Below, piece by piece: positions 20,023 through 28,810 of a stretch of DNA of 64,000 bases. The notes beneath the pieces were generated by a model. The model searched no databases, was not told the origin of the DNA, and saw only the letters and a list, made by a program, of their open reading frames with translations. Location of the stretch: positions 1,116,001-1,180,000 of the forward strand of contig NZ_CP118982.1 of assembly GCF_029024965.1 (NCBI RefSeq), written 5' to 3'. The translations under genes were made by a program, and so were the position numbers. Numbering within the stretch: position 1 is the first letter of the stretch; each line of letters begins with the position of its first letter. The DNA is from Staphylococcus equorum (lineage in GTDB: Bacteria; Bacillota; Bacilli; Staphylococcales; Staphylococcaceae).

Positions 20023-21336
20023 ATGACACATTATCATTTTGTCGGCATAAAAGGTGCCGGCATGAGTTCATTAGCACAAATAATGCATGATCTTGGAAAT
20101 GAAGTACAAGGTTCAGATATAAATAATTATGTTTTTACAGAGGTGGCATTACAAAATAAAGGTATTAAAATATTACCTTTTGACGAAAATAATATAAAAG
20201 AAGACATGGTAATTGTTCAAGGTAACGCATTTCCAAATTCACACGAAGAGGTTGTTAAGGCGAATGAATTAAAACTTGATGTCATACGTTATCACGACTT
20301 TTTAGGTCATGTTATCAGTCAATATACATCTGTAGCTGTAACAGGTGCACATGGTAAAACATCTACAACCGGTTTATTGTCACACGTGATGAATGGGGAT
20401 AAAAAGACATCATTTTTAATTGGAGATGGCACTGGTTTAGGTATTCCTGCAAGTGATTATTTCGCATTTGAAGCTTGTGAATACCGTAGACATTTCCTAA
20501 GCTATCATCCAGATTATGCTATTATGACAAACATTGATTTTGATCATCCAGATTATTTTAAAGATGTTGAAGACGTGTTTAGTGCTTTCCAAGAAATGGC
20601 ACATAACGTAAAAAAAGCAATTATTGCGTGGGGTGATGATGATCACTTACGTAAGATAGAAGCAGATGTCCCAGTATATTATTATGGTTTTTCAAAAAAT
20701 GATGATGTATATGCGGATAACCTACAAATTAGTGAAAATGGAACTAAATTTGATGTATACATTAAAGATGAATATTATGATACGTTCTTATCTCCACAAT
20801 TTGGAGATCACAATATATTAAATGGACTTGCCGTTATTACAGTTAGCTATCTTGAAAGTTTAGATATAAATAATATAAAAGAAGCCTTAGAAACTTTTGG
20901 TGGCGTAAAAAGAAGATTTAATGAGACAAAAGTGGGAAAACAAGTATTAGTTGACGATTATGCACACCATCCTAGAGAGATTAGTGCTACAATTGAGACA
21001 GCTAGAAAGAAATATCCAAATAAAGAAGTTGTAACTGTATTCCAGCCTCATACTTTTAGTCGAACGCAAGCATTCTTGGATGATTTTGCTGAAAGTTTAA
21101 ATTTAGCAGATAAAACTTTCTTATGTGAAATTTTTGGTTCAATAAGAGAAAATACTGGTAATTTAACAATTCAAGATTTACTCCAAAGAATTGATAATGC
21201 GACATTAATTGATGAAACCACTGTGAATGCGTTAGAACAATATAGTGATGCAGTTATTTTATTTATGGGCGCGGGCGATATTCAGAAGATTCAACGTGCT
21301 TATATGAAAGAAATGGGTGTTACTACCTCATTTTAA
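20023..21336 (+). CDS. murC: UDP-N-acetylmuramate--L-alanine ligase
   Basis: A 437-residue cytoplasmic Mur ligase adding the first amino acid of the peptidoglycan stem. The N-terminal nucleotide fold [12 protein letters not shown], the ATP loop [12 protein letters not shown] and the C-terminal [10 protein letters not shown] motif are intact. AAGGAGTGTTACA precedes the ATG 22 bases after sftA, so it is likely the last gene of that transcript. Size matches orthologues. Confidence 0.97.
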   Translation: MTHYHFVGIKGAGMSSLAQIMHDLGNEVQGSDINNYVFTEVALQNKGIKILPFDENNIKEDMVIVQGNAFPNSHEEVVKANELKLDVIRYHDFLGHVISQYTSVAVTGAHGKTSTTGLLSHVMNGDKKTSFLIGDGTGLGIPASDYFAFEACEYRRHFLSYHPDYAIMTNIDFDHPDYFKDVEDVFSAFQEMAHNVKKAIIAWGDDDHLRKIEADVPVYYYGFSKNDDVYADNLQISENGTKFDVYIKDEYYDTFLSPQFGDHNILNGLAVITVSYLESLDINNIKEALETFGGVKRRFNETKVGKQVLVDDYAHHPREISATIETARKKYPNKEVVTVFQPHTFSRTQAFLDDFAESLNLADKTFLCEIFGSIRENTGNLTIQDLLQRIDNATLIDETTVNALEQYSDAVILFMGAGDIQKIQRAYMKEMGVTTSF

Positions 21337-21339
21337 TAT

Positions 21340-21364
21340 GTTTATGTTAAAATGATTTGGGTAT
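21340..21364 (+). promoter_or_regulatory. Sigma-B promoter of ytxG
   Basis: GTTTAT (21340-21345), 13-base spacer, GGGTAT (21359-21364): a full match to the sigma-B consensus used in Bacillus and Staphylococcus. It lies about 43 bases before the ytxG start codon. The ytxGHJ operon of B. subtilis is a known sigma-B target. Confidence 0.8.
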
Positions 21365-21406
21365 TTATATTAAATAACAACATATGATTAATAGGAGGCG
21401 TTTTAA

Positions 21407-21901
21407 ATGGAATGGATTTTACCTATAGCTGGTATTATTGCGGCGATTGCTTTTCTTATTTTAGTAATTGGTATCGTTGTAATTTTACTTTCAGTTAAGA
21501 AAAACTTAGATCACGTTGCAAAAACTCTTGATGGTGTTGAAGGACAAATTCAAGGTATTACACGTGAATCTACGGACTTACTTCATAAAGCAAATCGCTT
21601 AACTGAAGATATCCAAGACAAATCAGATCGTTTGAATTCTGTAGTTGATGCAGTGAAAGGCATCGGCGAATCAGCTCAAACGTTAAATGGTTCAGTTGAT
21701 CGAGTTACAAACTCAATCACGCACAATATTTCTCAAAATGAAGATAAAATTTCTCAAGTAGTTCAATGGTCAAATGTAGCAATGGAAGTTGCTGACAAAT
21801 GGCAAAACAGAAGAAATCGTAGAGATAGTGCAAATTATAAAGCGAGCAGTGTAGCAGATGATTCTAATCATAGCTATACTACACGTGTAGATAATAAATA
21901 A
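21407..21901 (+). CDS. ytxG: DUF948 general-stress membrane protein, YtxG
   Basis: A 164-residue protein with one N-terminal transmembrane helix (about residues 4-29) and a long, predicted coiled-coil/apolipoprotein-like cytoplasmic tail with repeated heptad-like spacing (TRESTDLLHKANRLTEDIQD and on). DUF948/YtxG family; in Bacillus part of the sigma-B regulon, function unknown. AGGAGGCG precedes the ATG. The upstream sigma-B promoter supports stress induction. The next gene is a YtxH-like protein, preserving the ytxG-ytxH pair. Confidence 0.87.
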   Translation: MEWILPIAGIIAAIAFLILVIGIVVILLSVKKNLDHVAKTLDGVEGQIQGITRESTDLLHKANRLTEDIQDKSDRLNSVVDAVKGIGESAQTLNGSVDRVTNSITHNISQNEDKISQVVQWSNVAMEVADKWQNRRNRRDSANYKASSVADDSNHSYTTRVDNK

Positions 21902-21917
21902 TTCGTATATTTAAACA

Positions 21918-21965
21918 AACAAATGCACTTAAATGAGGTATGAAACTTATTTAAGTGCATTTGTT
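21918..21965 (+). terminator. 17-bp perfect intercistronic hairpin between ytxG and the next gene
   Basis: AACAAATGCACTTAAAT (21918-21934) is perfectly complementary to 21949-21965. There is no T-run; the next gene's ribosome site (GGGGGC) starts immediately after the stem. It may act as a weak terminator, an RNA-stability barrier or a translational gate. Confidence 0.6.
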
Positions 21966-21982
21966 ATAGGGGGCATTCAATT

Positions 21983-23482
21983 ATGAAGTACTATAACCGT
22001 GATAATTACGAAAGAAATGTAGAAAGCTATGAAGTACCGGAATATTTTACTAAAGGTGCCAGAAATGATTTTGTTTACGGATTTCTCATAGGCGCATTTA
22101 TTGGTTCAGCTGTTGGTTTAATTTCTATAAGCAAGTCACGCACTAAAGATAAATCTCAAGTTGATTCTGAAGATGAATCACGCTTTAAATCTAGTATTAT
22201 TGAGCAGTCTGAAAGTGAACATGCTGACGCTGAACAACAAGTAGATGGTATTAAATCTACTGTTGCAGATGCGCAAAACAAAGATACTGAAATAACAGAT
22301 TCTGAACTTGCTGCTCAAAAAGTGGCAATTCAGCAAGAAACTTCAGACAACAATTTAGCAGATACGTCACCACAAGCACAAGACCTTCAAGATGATAATA
22401 ATTTGGAGCAGAGTGACGATACAACAACACATATTGATCCTAATTCAGAACCGACTGAGGACGAGGTCAATGCGCAACAGAATGCTATTAAAGAAGAATC
22501 TGCAGATAATAACTTAGCTGATTCTAGTACTACACCTTCAAATAATAATGGTGCACAAACTGCAGCTGCAGCAACAGGTGGTGCAATAGCAGCAGGTAGT
22601 TTAGCTAAAGTTGCACATGATAAAAAGCAATCATTAAATAATGATTCACAAGTTTCAGAAAACACTGATAATCTTTTGAAATCTGAAGAAACAACGAAAG
22701 GTGATACTCAAAAAGATGCGCCTAACCTAGAAACTAAAAACTCAAAAGAAGATGAAAGCAAAAATAATAGTCATTTGAAAGCAGGCGCTTTAGCAGGTAC
22801 TGTCACAGCATCTGGATTAGCGTTAGCAGCTAAAAATAAAAACAAAGCTTTAAATGACGATGATAAAGTTGCAGAAAACACAGCAAGTTTATTAAAACCA
22901 GAATCACCTAAACAAAGCATCAAAAAAGATGTGCCTAATTTAGTAACACCAAAAGTTGGTCATGCTGTAGAATCAACTGATAAAGTAGAAAACTCTGCAG
23001 ACAAAAATAAAAGTAATGCGATTGTAAAACCAGAAAAAGCTGAACAACGTGTAAAACAAACACATAAATCTGTAAATTTCAAAGATGGTATTATTGTTCA
23101 TAATGAAGCAGAAACTGGTCTTAGCAATCAAACTGCAAACACAGCACATCAGAGCGAAGCTACTACAAATGAAACAGATAAAACGTCAACATTTAAAGAT
23201 GGTATCCTTGTGCATGATAAAGCAGAAACTGATATTAGCAATCAAAGTGCAAGCAAAGAGCAACAGAACGAAGCCACTACAAATGAAACAGATAAAACAT
23301 CATCATTTAAAGATGGCATCCTTGTGCATGATGAAGTAGAAACTAATAAAACAACAAATAATAGTGAGACACAACAAAGTAAAGATGTAGATAATGAACC
23401 AACTTACTCTAAAAACAGATCGCAATTGAAAAAATCAGAAAAATCTCAAAGTAAAATAGATAAAAGAACTTTTAATGATTAA
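21983..23482 (+). CDS. YtxH-like repeat-rich membrane protein
   Basis: A 499-residue protein of unknown function. Residues 31-50 form one glycine-rich transmembrane segment of YtxH type. The rest is acidic and Asn/Gln/Lys-rich and built of repeats: (i) a 24-residue unit ending DNNLAD at about 106-129 and 159-182; (ii) an Ala/Gly-rich hydrophobic stretch followed by KxxLNxDxxVxENTxxLLKxE, at about 192-235 and 266-307; (iii) a 38-residue tandem repeat beginning FKDGI(I/L)VH at 366, 404 and 442, the last copy incomplete. The two Ala/Gly stretches could be further membrane-active helices. Position after ytxG suggests shared stress control. No LPXTG or signal cleavage site is seen. Confidence 0.7.
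   Translation: MKYYNRDNYERNVESYEVPEYFTKGARNDFVYGFLIGAFIGSAVGLISISKSRTKDKSQVDSEDESRFKSSIIEQSESEHADAEQQVDGIKSTVADAQNKDTEITDSELAAQKVAIQQETSDNNLADTSPQAQDLQDDNNLEQSDDTTTHIDPNSEPTEDEVNAQQNAIKEESADNNLADSSTTPSNNNGAQTAAAATGGAIAAGSLAKVAHDKKQSLNNDSQVSENTDNLLKSEETTKGDTQKDAPNLETKNSKEDESKNNSHLKAGALAGTVTASGLALAAKNKNKALNDDDKVAENTASLLKPESPKQSIKKDVPNLVTPKVGHAVESTDKVENSADKNKSNAIVKPEKAEQRVKQTHKSVNFKDGIIVHNEAETGLSNQTANTAHQSEATTNETDKTSTFKDGILVHDKAETDISNQSASKEQQNEATTNETDKTSSFKDGILVHDEVETNKTTNNSETQQSKDVDNEPTYSKNRSQLKKSEKSQSKIDKRTFND
23078..23344 (+). repeat. 114-bp tandem coding repeat (2.3 copies)
   Basis: Units begin at 23078, 23192 and 23306; the third stops after about 39 bases. Each encodes FKDGI(I/L)VHxxxET followed by a Ser/Asn/Gln linker and TTNETDKTS. 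The DNA copies are very similar, so the array could expand or contract. Confidence 0.85.
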
Positions 23483-23506
23483 TCATTACTACAAATGAAA
23501 TATAAT

Positions 23507-23543
23507 AAAAGGCATCGAACAAAACTTGTTCGATGCCTTTTTA
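23507..23543 (+). terminator. Terminator after the YtxH-like gene
   Basis: Perfect stem AAAGGCATCGAACAA / TTGTTCGATGCCTTT with a 4-base loop and T-run. Confidence 0.92.
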
Positions 23544-24175
23544 ATTTATACTTTTTAGGATCTAGGTTATGTAAAGTGTAATACGAATTAGAATTTATTA
23601 TACTCATTGTGTCTCTTGAAACGATTATTTTGCCATTTTTGAAGTATTATAATTACACAAATAACTAGGATGCATCTAGAACGTTATTTAAGTCATCTAG
23701 AATGCTTATAAATGCTTTATTGCATATATTTGATTGATTAGACGATATAGCTATATTTTGATGCCTCAACGTGCAATATGCTTTAAAAATTTAATCGGAC
23801 GCTTAAAATTAACGAGAACCTTTTTTTAGTGCTTTTTAAAGGAAAAAACTGTGTGACATAAATGTATTTATTTAATAGATGAATGATTAAATCATCATTT
23901 AGAAAGTACAATTCAGCATTTATATGAAAAATAAATTGAATTAAATGAAACTTAAGTTAATAAAGTATAGAAAATGAATGAATAGTGTAAAATATTACTG
24001 GTAAATGACTGAAAATTCAGTTACCATTAGGGATATTCACTTGCAGAAAGTGAAATTTTAACAATCATGACTTGAACTTATAACTAGTTATTGTTAGAAT
24101 TACGTTTAACAAATATTTTATCGCTTTAAAGCAGAATAAAATATCGATTTTAAATTTTTCATAGAGGTGAATAAA
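23544..24175. other. Long AT-rich region before aroA
   Basis: About 630 bases without a credible gene. Two 9-bp direct repeats, CATCTAGAA, start 21 bases apart at 23673 and 23694. Closer to aroA are two adjacent hairpins: 24000-24025 (GGTA/TACC around ACTGAA/TTCAGT) and 24036-24054 (TTCACTT/AAGTGAA). No T-run follows either, so they are not terminators. No T-box or other leader I recognise is present. Confidence 0.5.
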
Positions 24176-25267
24176 ATGACAGACAAATTACAAGAATTCA
24201 GAAGCGAGATTGTTAATATTAATGAAGAAATTTTAAATCTTTTATCTAAAAGAGGAAAAATAGCACAAAACATTGGTGAGGAAAAACGTAAGCAAGGTAC
24301 AGCTGTGTACGATCCTCAACGTGAAAAAGAAATGATTAACAAACTAATAGATAAAAATGAAGGTCCATTTAACGATAATGTGATCAAACAATTATTCAAG
24401 GAAATTTTTAAAGCCTCTACTGATTTACAAAAATCTGAAAATGAAAAACATTTATATGTATCAAGAAAATTAAAACCAGAAGATACAATCGTTCAATTCG
24501 ATAATGGAGGTATTATTGGAAGTGGTAACAAATCATTCGTATTTGGACCATGTTCAGTTGAATCTCAAGAGCAAGTTGATGCAGTTGCAGCTAATTTACA
24601 AGCTAGAGGCGAAAAATTCATTAGAGGTGGTGCTTTCAAACCACGTACATCTCCATATGATTTCCAAGGCTTAGGTGTTGAAGGTCTTAAAATTCTTAAA
24701 AATACTAAAGATAAATACGGTCTAAATGTAGTAAGTGAAATTGTAAATCCTGCAGATTTTGAAGTAGCAGATGATTATTTAGATGTATTCCAAATTGGTG
24801 CACGTAATATGCAAAACTTTGAATTATTAAAAGAAGCAGGTCGTTCAAATAAACCAGTATTATTAAAACGTGGTTTATCTGCAACAATTGAAGAATTTAT
24901 CTTTGCAGCAGAATACATTGCTTCTCAAGGTAATGAAAACATTATTCTTTGTGAACGCGGAATCCGTACTTACGAAAAAGCAACAAGAAACACATTAGAT
25001 ATCTCTGCAGTACCTATTTTAAAACAAGGTACTCACTTACCAGTAATGGTTGACGTTACCCATAGTACAGGACGTAAAGATATCATGTTACCAACAGCTA
25101 AAGCTGGCTTAGCAGTAGGTGCAGATGGTATTATGGCTGAAGTTCATCCTGACCCATCAGTTGCATTAAGTGATAGTGGACAACAAATGGACTTCGATGA
25201 ATTCGAGAATTTCTATAATGAAATTAGACCATTAGCTGATATGTACAATAACAAACAATTAAAATAA
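24176..25267 (+). CDS. aroA: Bifunctional DAHP synthase / chorismate mutase
   Basis: A 363-residue enzyme for the first step of the shikimate pathway (PEP + erythrose-4-phosphate to DAHP) fused to a chorismate mutase domain. Residues 1-90 are the AroQ-type helical mutase ([26 protein letters not shown]), which in Bacillus-type enzymes serves as the feedback sensor for chorismate/prephenate. The DAHP synthase barrel follows, with [22 protein letters not shown] and [11 protein letters not shown] motifs. I start at ATG 24176 behind AGAGGTGA; the GTG at 24167 overlaps that site. ccpA follows after a terminator, as in other staphylococci and Bacillus. Confidence 0.95.
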   Translation: MTDKLQEFRSEIVNINEEILNLLSKRGKIAQNIGEEKRKQGTAVYDPQREKEMINKLIDKNEGPFNDNVIKQLFKEIFKASTDLQKSENEKHLYVSRKLKPEDTIVQFDNGGIIGSGNKSFVFGPCSVESQEQVDAVAANLQARGEKFIRGGAFKPRTSPYDFQGLGVEGLKILKNTKDKYGLNVVSEIVNPADFEVADDYLDVFQIGARNMQNFELLKEAGRSNKPVLLKRGLSATIEEFIFAAEYIASQGNENIILCERGIRTYEKATRNTLDISAVPILKQGTHLPVMVDVTHSTGRKDIMLPTAKAGLAVGADGIMAEVHPDPSVALSDSGQQMDFDEFENFYNEIRPLADMYNNKQLK

Positions 25268-25274
25268 GAAATAT

Positions 25275-25329
25275 AAAAAAGCCCCTGTTACGTTACTACT
25301 TAAGTAGTGAACTGTAATAGGGGTTTTTT
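25275..25329 (+). terminator. Terminator after aroA
   Basis: AAAAAAGCCCCT...AGGGGTTTTTTT with an inner ACTACTTAAGTAGT palindrome. Strong, nearly symmetrical. Confidence 0.93.
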
Positions 25330-25508
25330 TGCTTTCATATTGTTTTTAAAATGAATGAAGTATAATGTTAGCAATTTATAAAATGCTCATACTTTGGAGT
25401 GATATGACAAATGTATAGAGTATTTAAATATAAAATAAAAAATAAATGATGAATCATCATATTACGCTTGATTTTAATGAAAAACATAAAAATTTAAACG
25501 AAAAAGGT

Positions 25509-25537
25509 TTGTTTTCACTGGAAATAAGAAATATAAT
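25509..25537 (+). promoter_or_regulatory. Upstream ccpA promoter candidate
   Basis: TTGTTT (25509-25514), 17-base spacer, TATAAT (25532-25537). It lies about 150 bases before the ccpA start, in a 420-base gap between aroA and ccpA that otherwise holds only the aroA terminator and the nearer promoter. Confidence 0.5.
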
Positions 25538-25626
25538 ACATTTAGTAGGTTTATAATTTTATAAGATGACATAATTATGACATTCAAAACAAAACTATTT
25601 TACATTTAGTAAAAATATGGTAAACT

Positions 25627-25655
25627 TTGAAAATATTATGAAAACAGAGTATAAT
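25627..25655 (+). promoter_or_regulatory. Proximal ccpA promoter
   Basis: TTGAAA (25627-25632), 17-base spacer, perfect TATAAT (25650-25655). Transcription would start near 25662, inside the cre sequence. Confidence 0.7.
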
Positions 25656-25660
25656 AATAA

Positions 25661-25675
25661 AGAAATCGCTTTCAA
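25661..25675 (-). promoter_or_regulatory. cre site in the ccpA leader
   Basis: Read on the minus strand, TTGAAAGCGATTTCT fits WTGNAANCGNWNNCW at every position. It covers the expected start of the proximal promoter and touches the ribosome site AAGGAGG, a good place for autorepression by CcpA. Confidence 0.75.
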
Positions 25676-25685
25676 GGAGGAAATT

Positions 25686-26675
25686 ATGACTGTAACTATA
25701 TATGATGTAGCTAGAGAAGCAAGAGTTTCTATGGCAACTGTCTCACGTGTTGTTAATGGCAATCAAAATGTTAAACCCGAAACACGTGACAAAGTAAACG
25801 ATGTTATTAATAAATTGAACTACCGTCCAAACGCAGTAGCAAGAGGATTAGCTAGTAAACGAACTACAACAGTAGGCGTTATTATTCCAGATATTTCTAA
25901 TGTCTATTATTCGCAACTTGCTCGAGGGTTAGAAGATATAGCAACAATGTATAAATATCATTCAATTATTTCAAATTCTGATAATGATCCAAGTAAAGAA
26001 AAAGAAATTTTTAACAATCTTTTAAGTAAACAAGTAGATGGTATTATTTTCTTAGGTGGAACAATTTCTGAAGAAATTAAAGAATTGATTAATAAATCTT
26101 CAGTACCTGTAGTAGTTTCAGGTACAAATGGTAAAGATGAAGGTATTTCATCTGTAAATATTGATTTTAAATCAGCAGCTAAACAAATCACGAACCAATT
26201 AATCGAAAACGGCGCAAAAACATTTGCTTTTGTCGGTGGCGATTATTCTAAAAAAGCACAAGAAGATGTGCTAGTAGGATTAAAAGACGTTTTAGCAGAG
26301 CATAAACTTTCATTAGATGAATCATTGATTTTTAATGGTAATGAAACATATAAAGATGGTCTACGTGCATTTGATGCATTGAAATCTGCTAAGCCAGATG
26401 CAATTCTATCAATCAGTGATGAACAAGCAATAGGTCTAGTTCATGCTGCTCAAGATGCAGGTATTAACGTTCCAGAGTCATTACAAATTGTAAGTTTTAA
26501 CAATACTAGACTTGTTGAAATGGTAAGACCTCAATTATCTAGTGTAATCCAACCGTTATACGATATTGGGGCAGTGGGTATGAGACTTCTTACTAAATAT
26601 ATGAATGATGAAGAAATCGAAGAGCCTAATGTGATTTTACCTCATAGAGTTGAGTATAGAGGTACTACAAAATAG
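25686..26675 (+). CDS. ccpA: Catabolite control protein A (LacI family)
   Basis: A 329-residue LacI/GalR regulator that, with HPr phosphorylated on Ser46, binds cre sites to repress or activate carbon genes. The N-terminal helix-turn-helix ([22 protein letters not shown]) is followed by the hinge helix and a periplasmic-binding-protein-like core. The true start is ATG 25686 behind AAGGAGG; the open frame reaches back to 25617 but the promoter and cre site lie inside that extension. Likely autoregulated. Several possible targets are in this window (acuA/acsA, fhs, ald, nagE). Confidence 0.97.
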   Translation: MTVTIYDVAREARVSMATVSRVVNGNQNVKPETRDKVNDVINKLNYRPNAVARGLASKRTTTVGVIIPDISNVYYSQLARGLEDIATMYKYHSIISNSDNDPSKEKEIFNNLLSKQVDGIIFLGGTISEEIKELINKSSVPVVVSGTNGKDEGISSVNIDFKSAAKQITNQLIENGAKTFAFVGGDYSKKAQEDVLVGLKDVLAEHKLSLDESLIFNGNETYKDGLRAFDALKSAKPDAILSISDEQAIGLVHAAQDAGINVPESLQIVSFNNTRLVEMVRPQLSSVIQPLYDIGAVGMRLLTKYMNDEEIEEPNVILPHRVEYRGTTK

Positions 26676-26742
26676 ATTTTTTATAGATTCAACAATGTAT
26701 AATTAACAATAACTTCAGTGTTAATAAATGATAATGAAATAT

Positions 26743-26782
26743 AAAAAACGAAATTCTTATTAATTAAGAATTTCGTTTTTTT
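26743..26782 (+). terminator. Bidirectional terminator between ccpA and acuC
   Basis: AAAAAACGAAATTCTTA / TAAGAATTTCGTTTTTT perfect stem with U-runs on both strands between two convergent genes. Confidence 0.92.
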
Positions 26783-26827
26783 ATTTAAATTGAAAACTTA
26801 AACCAGTATGATAAGATGTTGATTTAT

Positions 26828-27982
26828 TTAAAACCAACTCAGTACTTGTTTGGCATATTTTAAATTTGTTTCTGTAATTTCTTTTTGCCTAGGTATTATT
26901 TGATAGTCAGTTTTTTCATCGGTCCAAGTTTGTGGTAGTTCGCAAGGCGCGTATTGTTGCCATTTTGTTAACCATTTATCAGGCAAACGGCCAGTTTGTG
27001 GTTTTTCTCCGATTAAAGCTAAAAAAACGTGGCTCCAAGCCCGTGGGACAACTTTCCATATATTATAGCCGCCGCCACCAAACATTAATACTTTACCTTT
27101 TGTGTATTTATCTGCTAAATCTTTAATGATATATGGAATTTCATAGAGTGATTCTAGAGTACAATTCAAATGCGTGAGTGGATCTAAGTAGTGAATGTCA
27201 ACGCCATGTACACTCACAATAATATCTGGTTTAAATGATGCCACTATAGGTTCTATCGTTTCTTTAAAGGTTTCTAAAAATGAATCATCTTCTGTATAAG
27301 GTTCAAGTGGAATATTTACTGTATAACCGAAACCTTGTTCACTACCTCGTTCCGTGTAACGTCCTGATCCAGGGAAAAGAAATTTTCCAGTTTCGTGTAT
27401 CGAATAAATTAAAGCTTGATCATTTGTATAAAAACTCCATTGTGTTCCATCACCATGATGTGCATCTGTATCAATACATAGCACGCGTTGGTCATATTTT
27501 TGTATGAGATAAGCGATAGTAACTGCAACGTCATTGTAAATACAAAATCCATTCGCACGACCTGGTAGGCTATGGTGTAAACCGCCACCTAAATGGCAGC
27601 CATTGGTGACTGTATCATCCATGATGTGATCAGCCAAATTCAATGCTCCACCCACAATACGTGCACTGTGCTTGTGCATCATTCTAAATTGCATCGTATC
27701 ATCACCGTCTAATCCATACTTCTTAGCTTCATTGTCACTTAAAATACCATGTGAAGCACGTCTGATAGCTTGGATATAATCATGAGAATGAATTAATGAT
27801 AATTCGGTATCATTAGCTATACGTGGTTTAATAATATGATGTGATTTTAAATAACCTAAATCTGTTAATAATTCTGTTGTTAATTTTAATCTCATTTGGT
27901 TAAATGGATGGCTATTACTAAAACGATATTGCAGTATTTCATTAGAATAGACAAAGCCCGTTGATTGTTGCGTATTACTCAT
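26828..27982 (-). CDS. acuC: AcuC, histone-deacetylase-family protein deacetylase
   Basis: A 384-residue zinc hydrolase of the class I/II histone deacetylase fold that in Bacillus removes the acetyl group from acetyl-CoA synthetase and reactivates it. The active-site block DTDAHHGDGTQW and the FGGGGYN loop are present. It starts 13 bases after acuA on the same strand, so the two are an operon. The acuB gene found between them in Bacillus is absent here. Start ATG follows AAAGGGGAGAAACAT. Confidence 0.94.
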   Translation of the reverse strand: MSNTQQSTGFVYSNEILQYRFSNSHPFNQMRLKLTTELLTDLGYLKSHHIIKPRIANDTELSLIHSHDYIQAIRRASHGILSDNEAKKYGLDGDDTMQFRMMHKHSARIVGGALNLADHIMDDTVTNGCHLGGGLHHSLPGRANGFCIYNDVAVTIAYLIQKYDQRVLCIDTDAHHGDGTQWSFYTNDQALIYSIHETGKFLFPGSGRYTERGSEQGFGYTVNIPLEPYTEDDSFLETFKETIEPIVASFKPDIIVSVHGVDIHYLDPLTHLNCTLESLYEIPYIIKDLADKYTKGKVLMFGGGGYNIWKVVPRAWSHVFLALIGEKPQTGRLPDKWLTKWQQYAPCELPQTWTDEKTDYQIIPRQKEITETNLKYAKQVLSWF

Positions 27983-27995
27983 ATGTTTCTCCCCT

Positions 27996-28628
27996 TTAAA
28001 AGAAAAAGCGATTCATGAAGCGAATGTCATCAAATGCTTGTAATTGTTCTATAGAAATTCTTGAACCAATTCTTGCCATAAGACAATTAGCAGGATGACT
28101 TGTAATTTCTGGGTCATCTGTGGCAAATACTTCAAGGCCCCCATAACCCATCAGTTTTTGCATTAATTTTTTATATTCATATACATCAAGCCCAGAATTT
28201 TTCAAATCCCAATGCCAATAATATTCAGTAGTTAACACGATGTAATCTTCATATTCATCAGCAGCTAAACTGACTTTGATAAGCTCACTTCCTAAATGTA
28301 AATCGCGATAAGCTAAACTTAATTCTATAGCTCCTAATTCTATTAAGTATTCCAAATTACCACTAGACCAACGTTCTAATGGATCTGGGTAATGATAAGT
28401 GACATAACCGATAATATGTTGTGAATTGCGCAACACAAAAATTCTACCTTCTTCTAATTCACTAATTTCTTTTATTGCTTCAAATTGATCCGTAGGTGGG
28501 CGAAATGCAAAGAGCCCATCATCAAATGTCATAGATTCAAGACTACTTCTTAAAACAGGACCTTCTATCACAAATGTTCCTTCATCCAAGTGATAAGTTT
28601 GAGATTGATATGTTTTTATATGTTCCAT
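27996..28628 (-). CDS. acuA: AcuA, GNAT protein acetyltransferase
   Basis: A 210-residue GNAT acetyltransferase that inactivates acetyl-CoA synthetase by acetylating a lysine in its C-terminal domain (known in Bacillus). The start is ATG 28628 (MEHIKTYQ), with GGAGTG placed upstream; the open frame runs on to 28655 but that extension covers the ribosome site. It is divergent from its target gene acsA; both promoters lie in a 180-base gap with two cre sequences. Confidence 0.93.
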   Translation of the reverse strand: MEHIKTYQSQTYHLDEGTFVIEGPVLRSSLESMTFDDGLFAFRPPTDQFEAIKEISELEEGRIFVLRNSQHIIGYVTYHYPDPLERWSSGNLEYLIELGAIELSLAYRDLHLGSELIKVSLAADEYEDYIVLTTEYYWHWDLKNSGLDVYEYKKLMQKLMGYGGLEVFATDDPEITSHPANCLMARIGSRISIEQLQAFDDIRFMNRFFF

Positions 28629-28682
28629 TTTTTCACTCCAAACTACCGCATACACATACAGTAAACAATCTAATATAAGTCT

Positions 28683-28731
28683 ATTATAAGTTAAAAAAGT
28701 TTAAAATAACACAATAATGTATTCGTTTACA
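28683..28731 (-). promoter_or_regulatory. acuA -10 and upstream cre
   Basis: TATAAT on the minus strand (forward ATTATA, 28683-28688) is a good -10, with a weak -35. Upstream, TGTATTCGTTTACA (28718-28731) is a near-palindromic cre; on the minus strand it fits 14 of 15 consensus positions. CcpA bound there would sit near -41 to -54 relative to the predicted acuA start. Confidence 0.6.
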
Positions 28732-28741
28732 CACTATTATT

Positions 28742-28793
28742 TTGAAAATTTTGACAATATTAGTTATAATAATTTTTAAGCAAGCGATTTCAT
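28742..28793 (+). promoter_or_regulatory. acsA promoter with overlapping cre
   Basis: TTGAAA (28742-28747), 17-base spacer, TATAAT (28765-28770). Directly downstream AGCAAGCGATTTCAT (28779-28793; minus strand ATGAAATCGCTTGCT) fits the cre consensus fully. CcpA bound at about +2 would block initiation. Confidence 0.78.
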
Positions 28794-28810
28794 TAAGAGG
28801 GGGATTCAAA

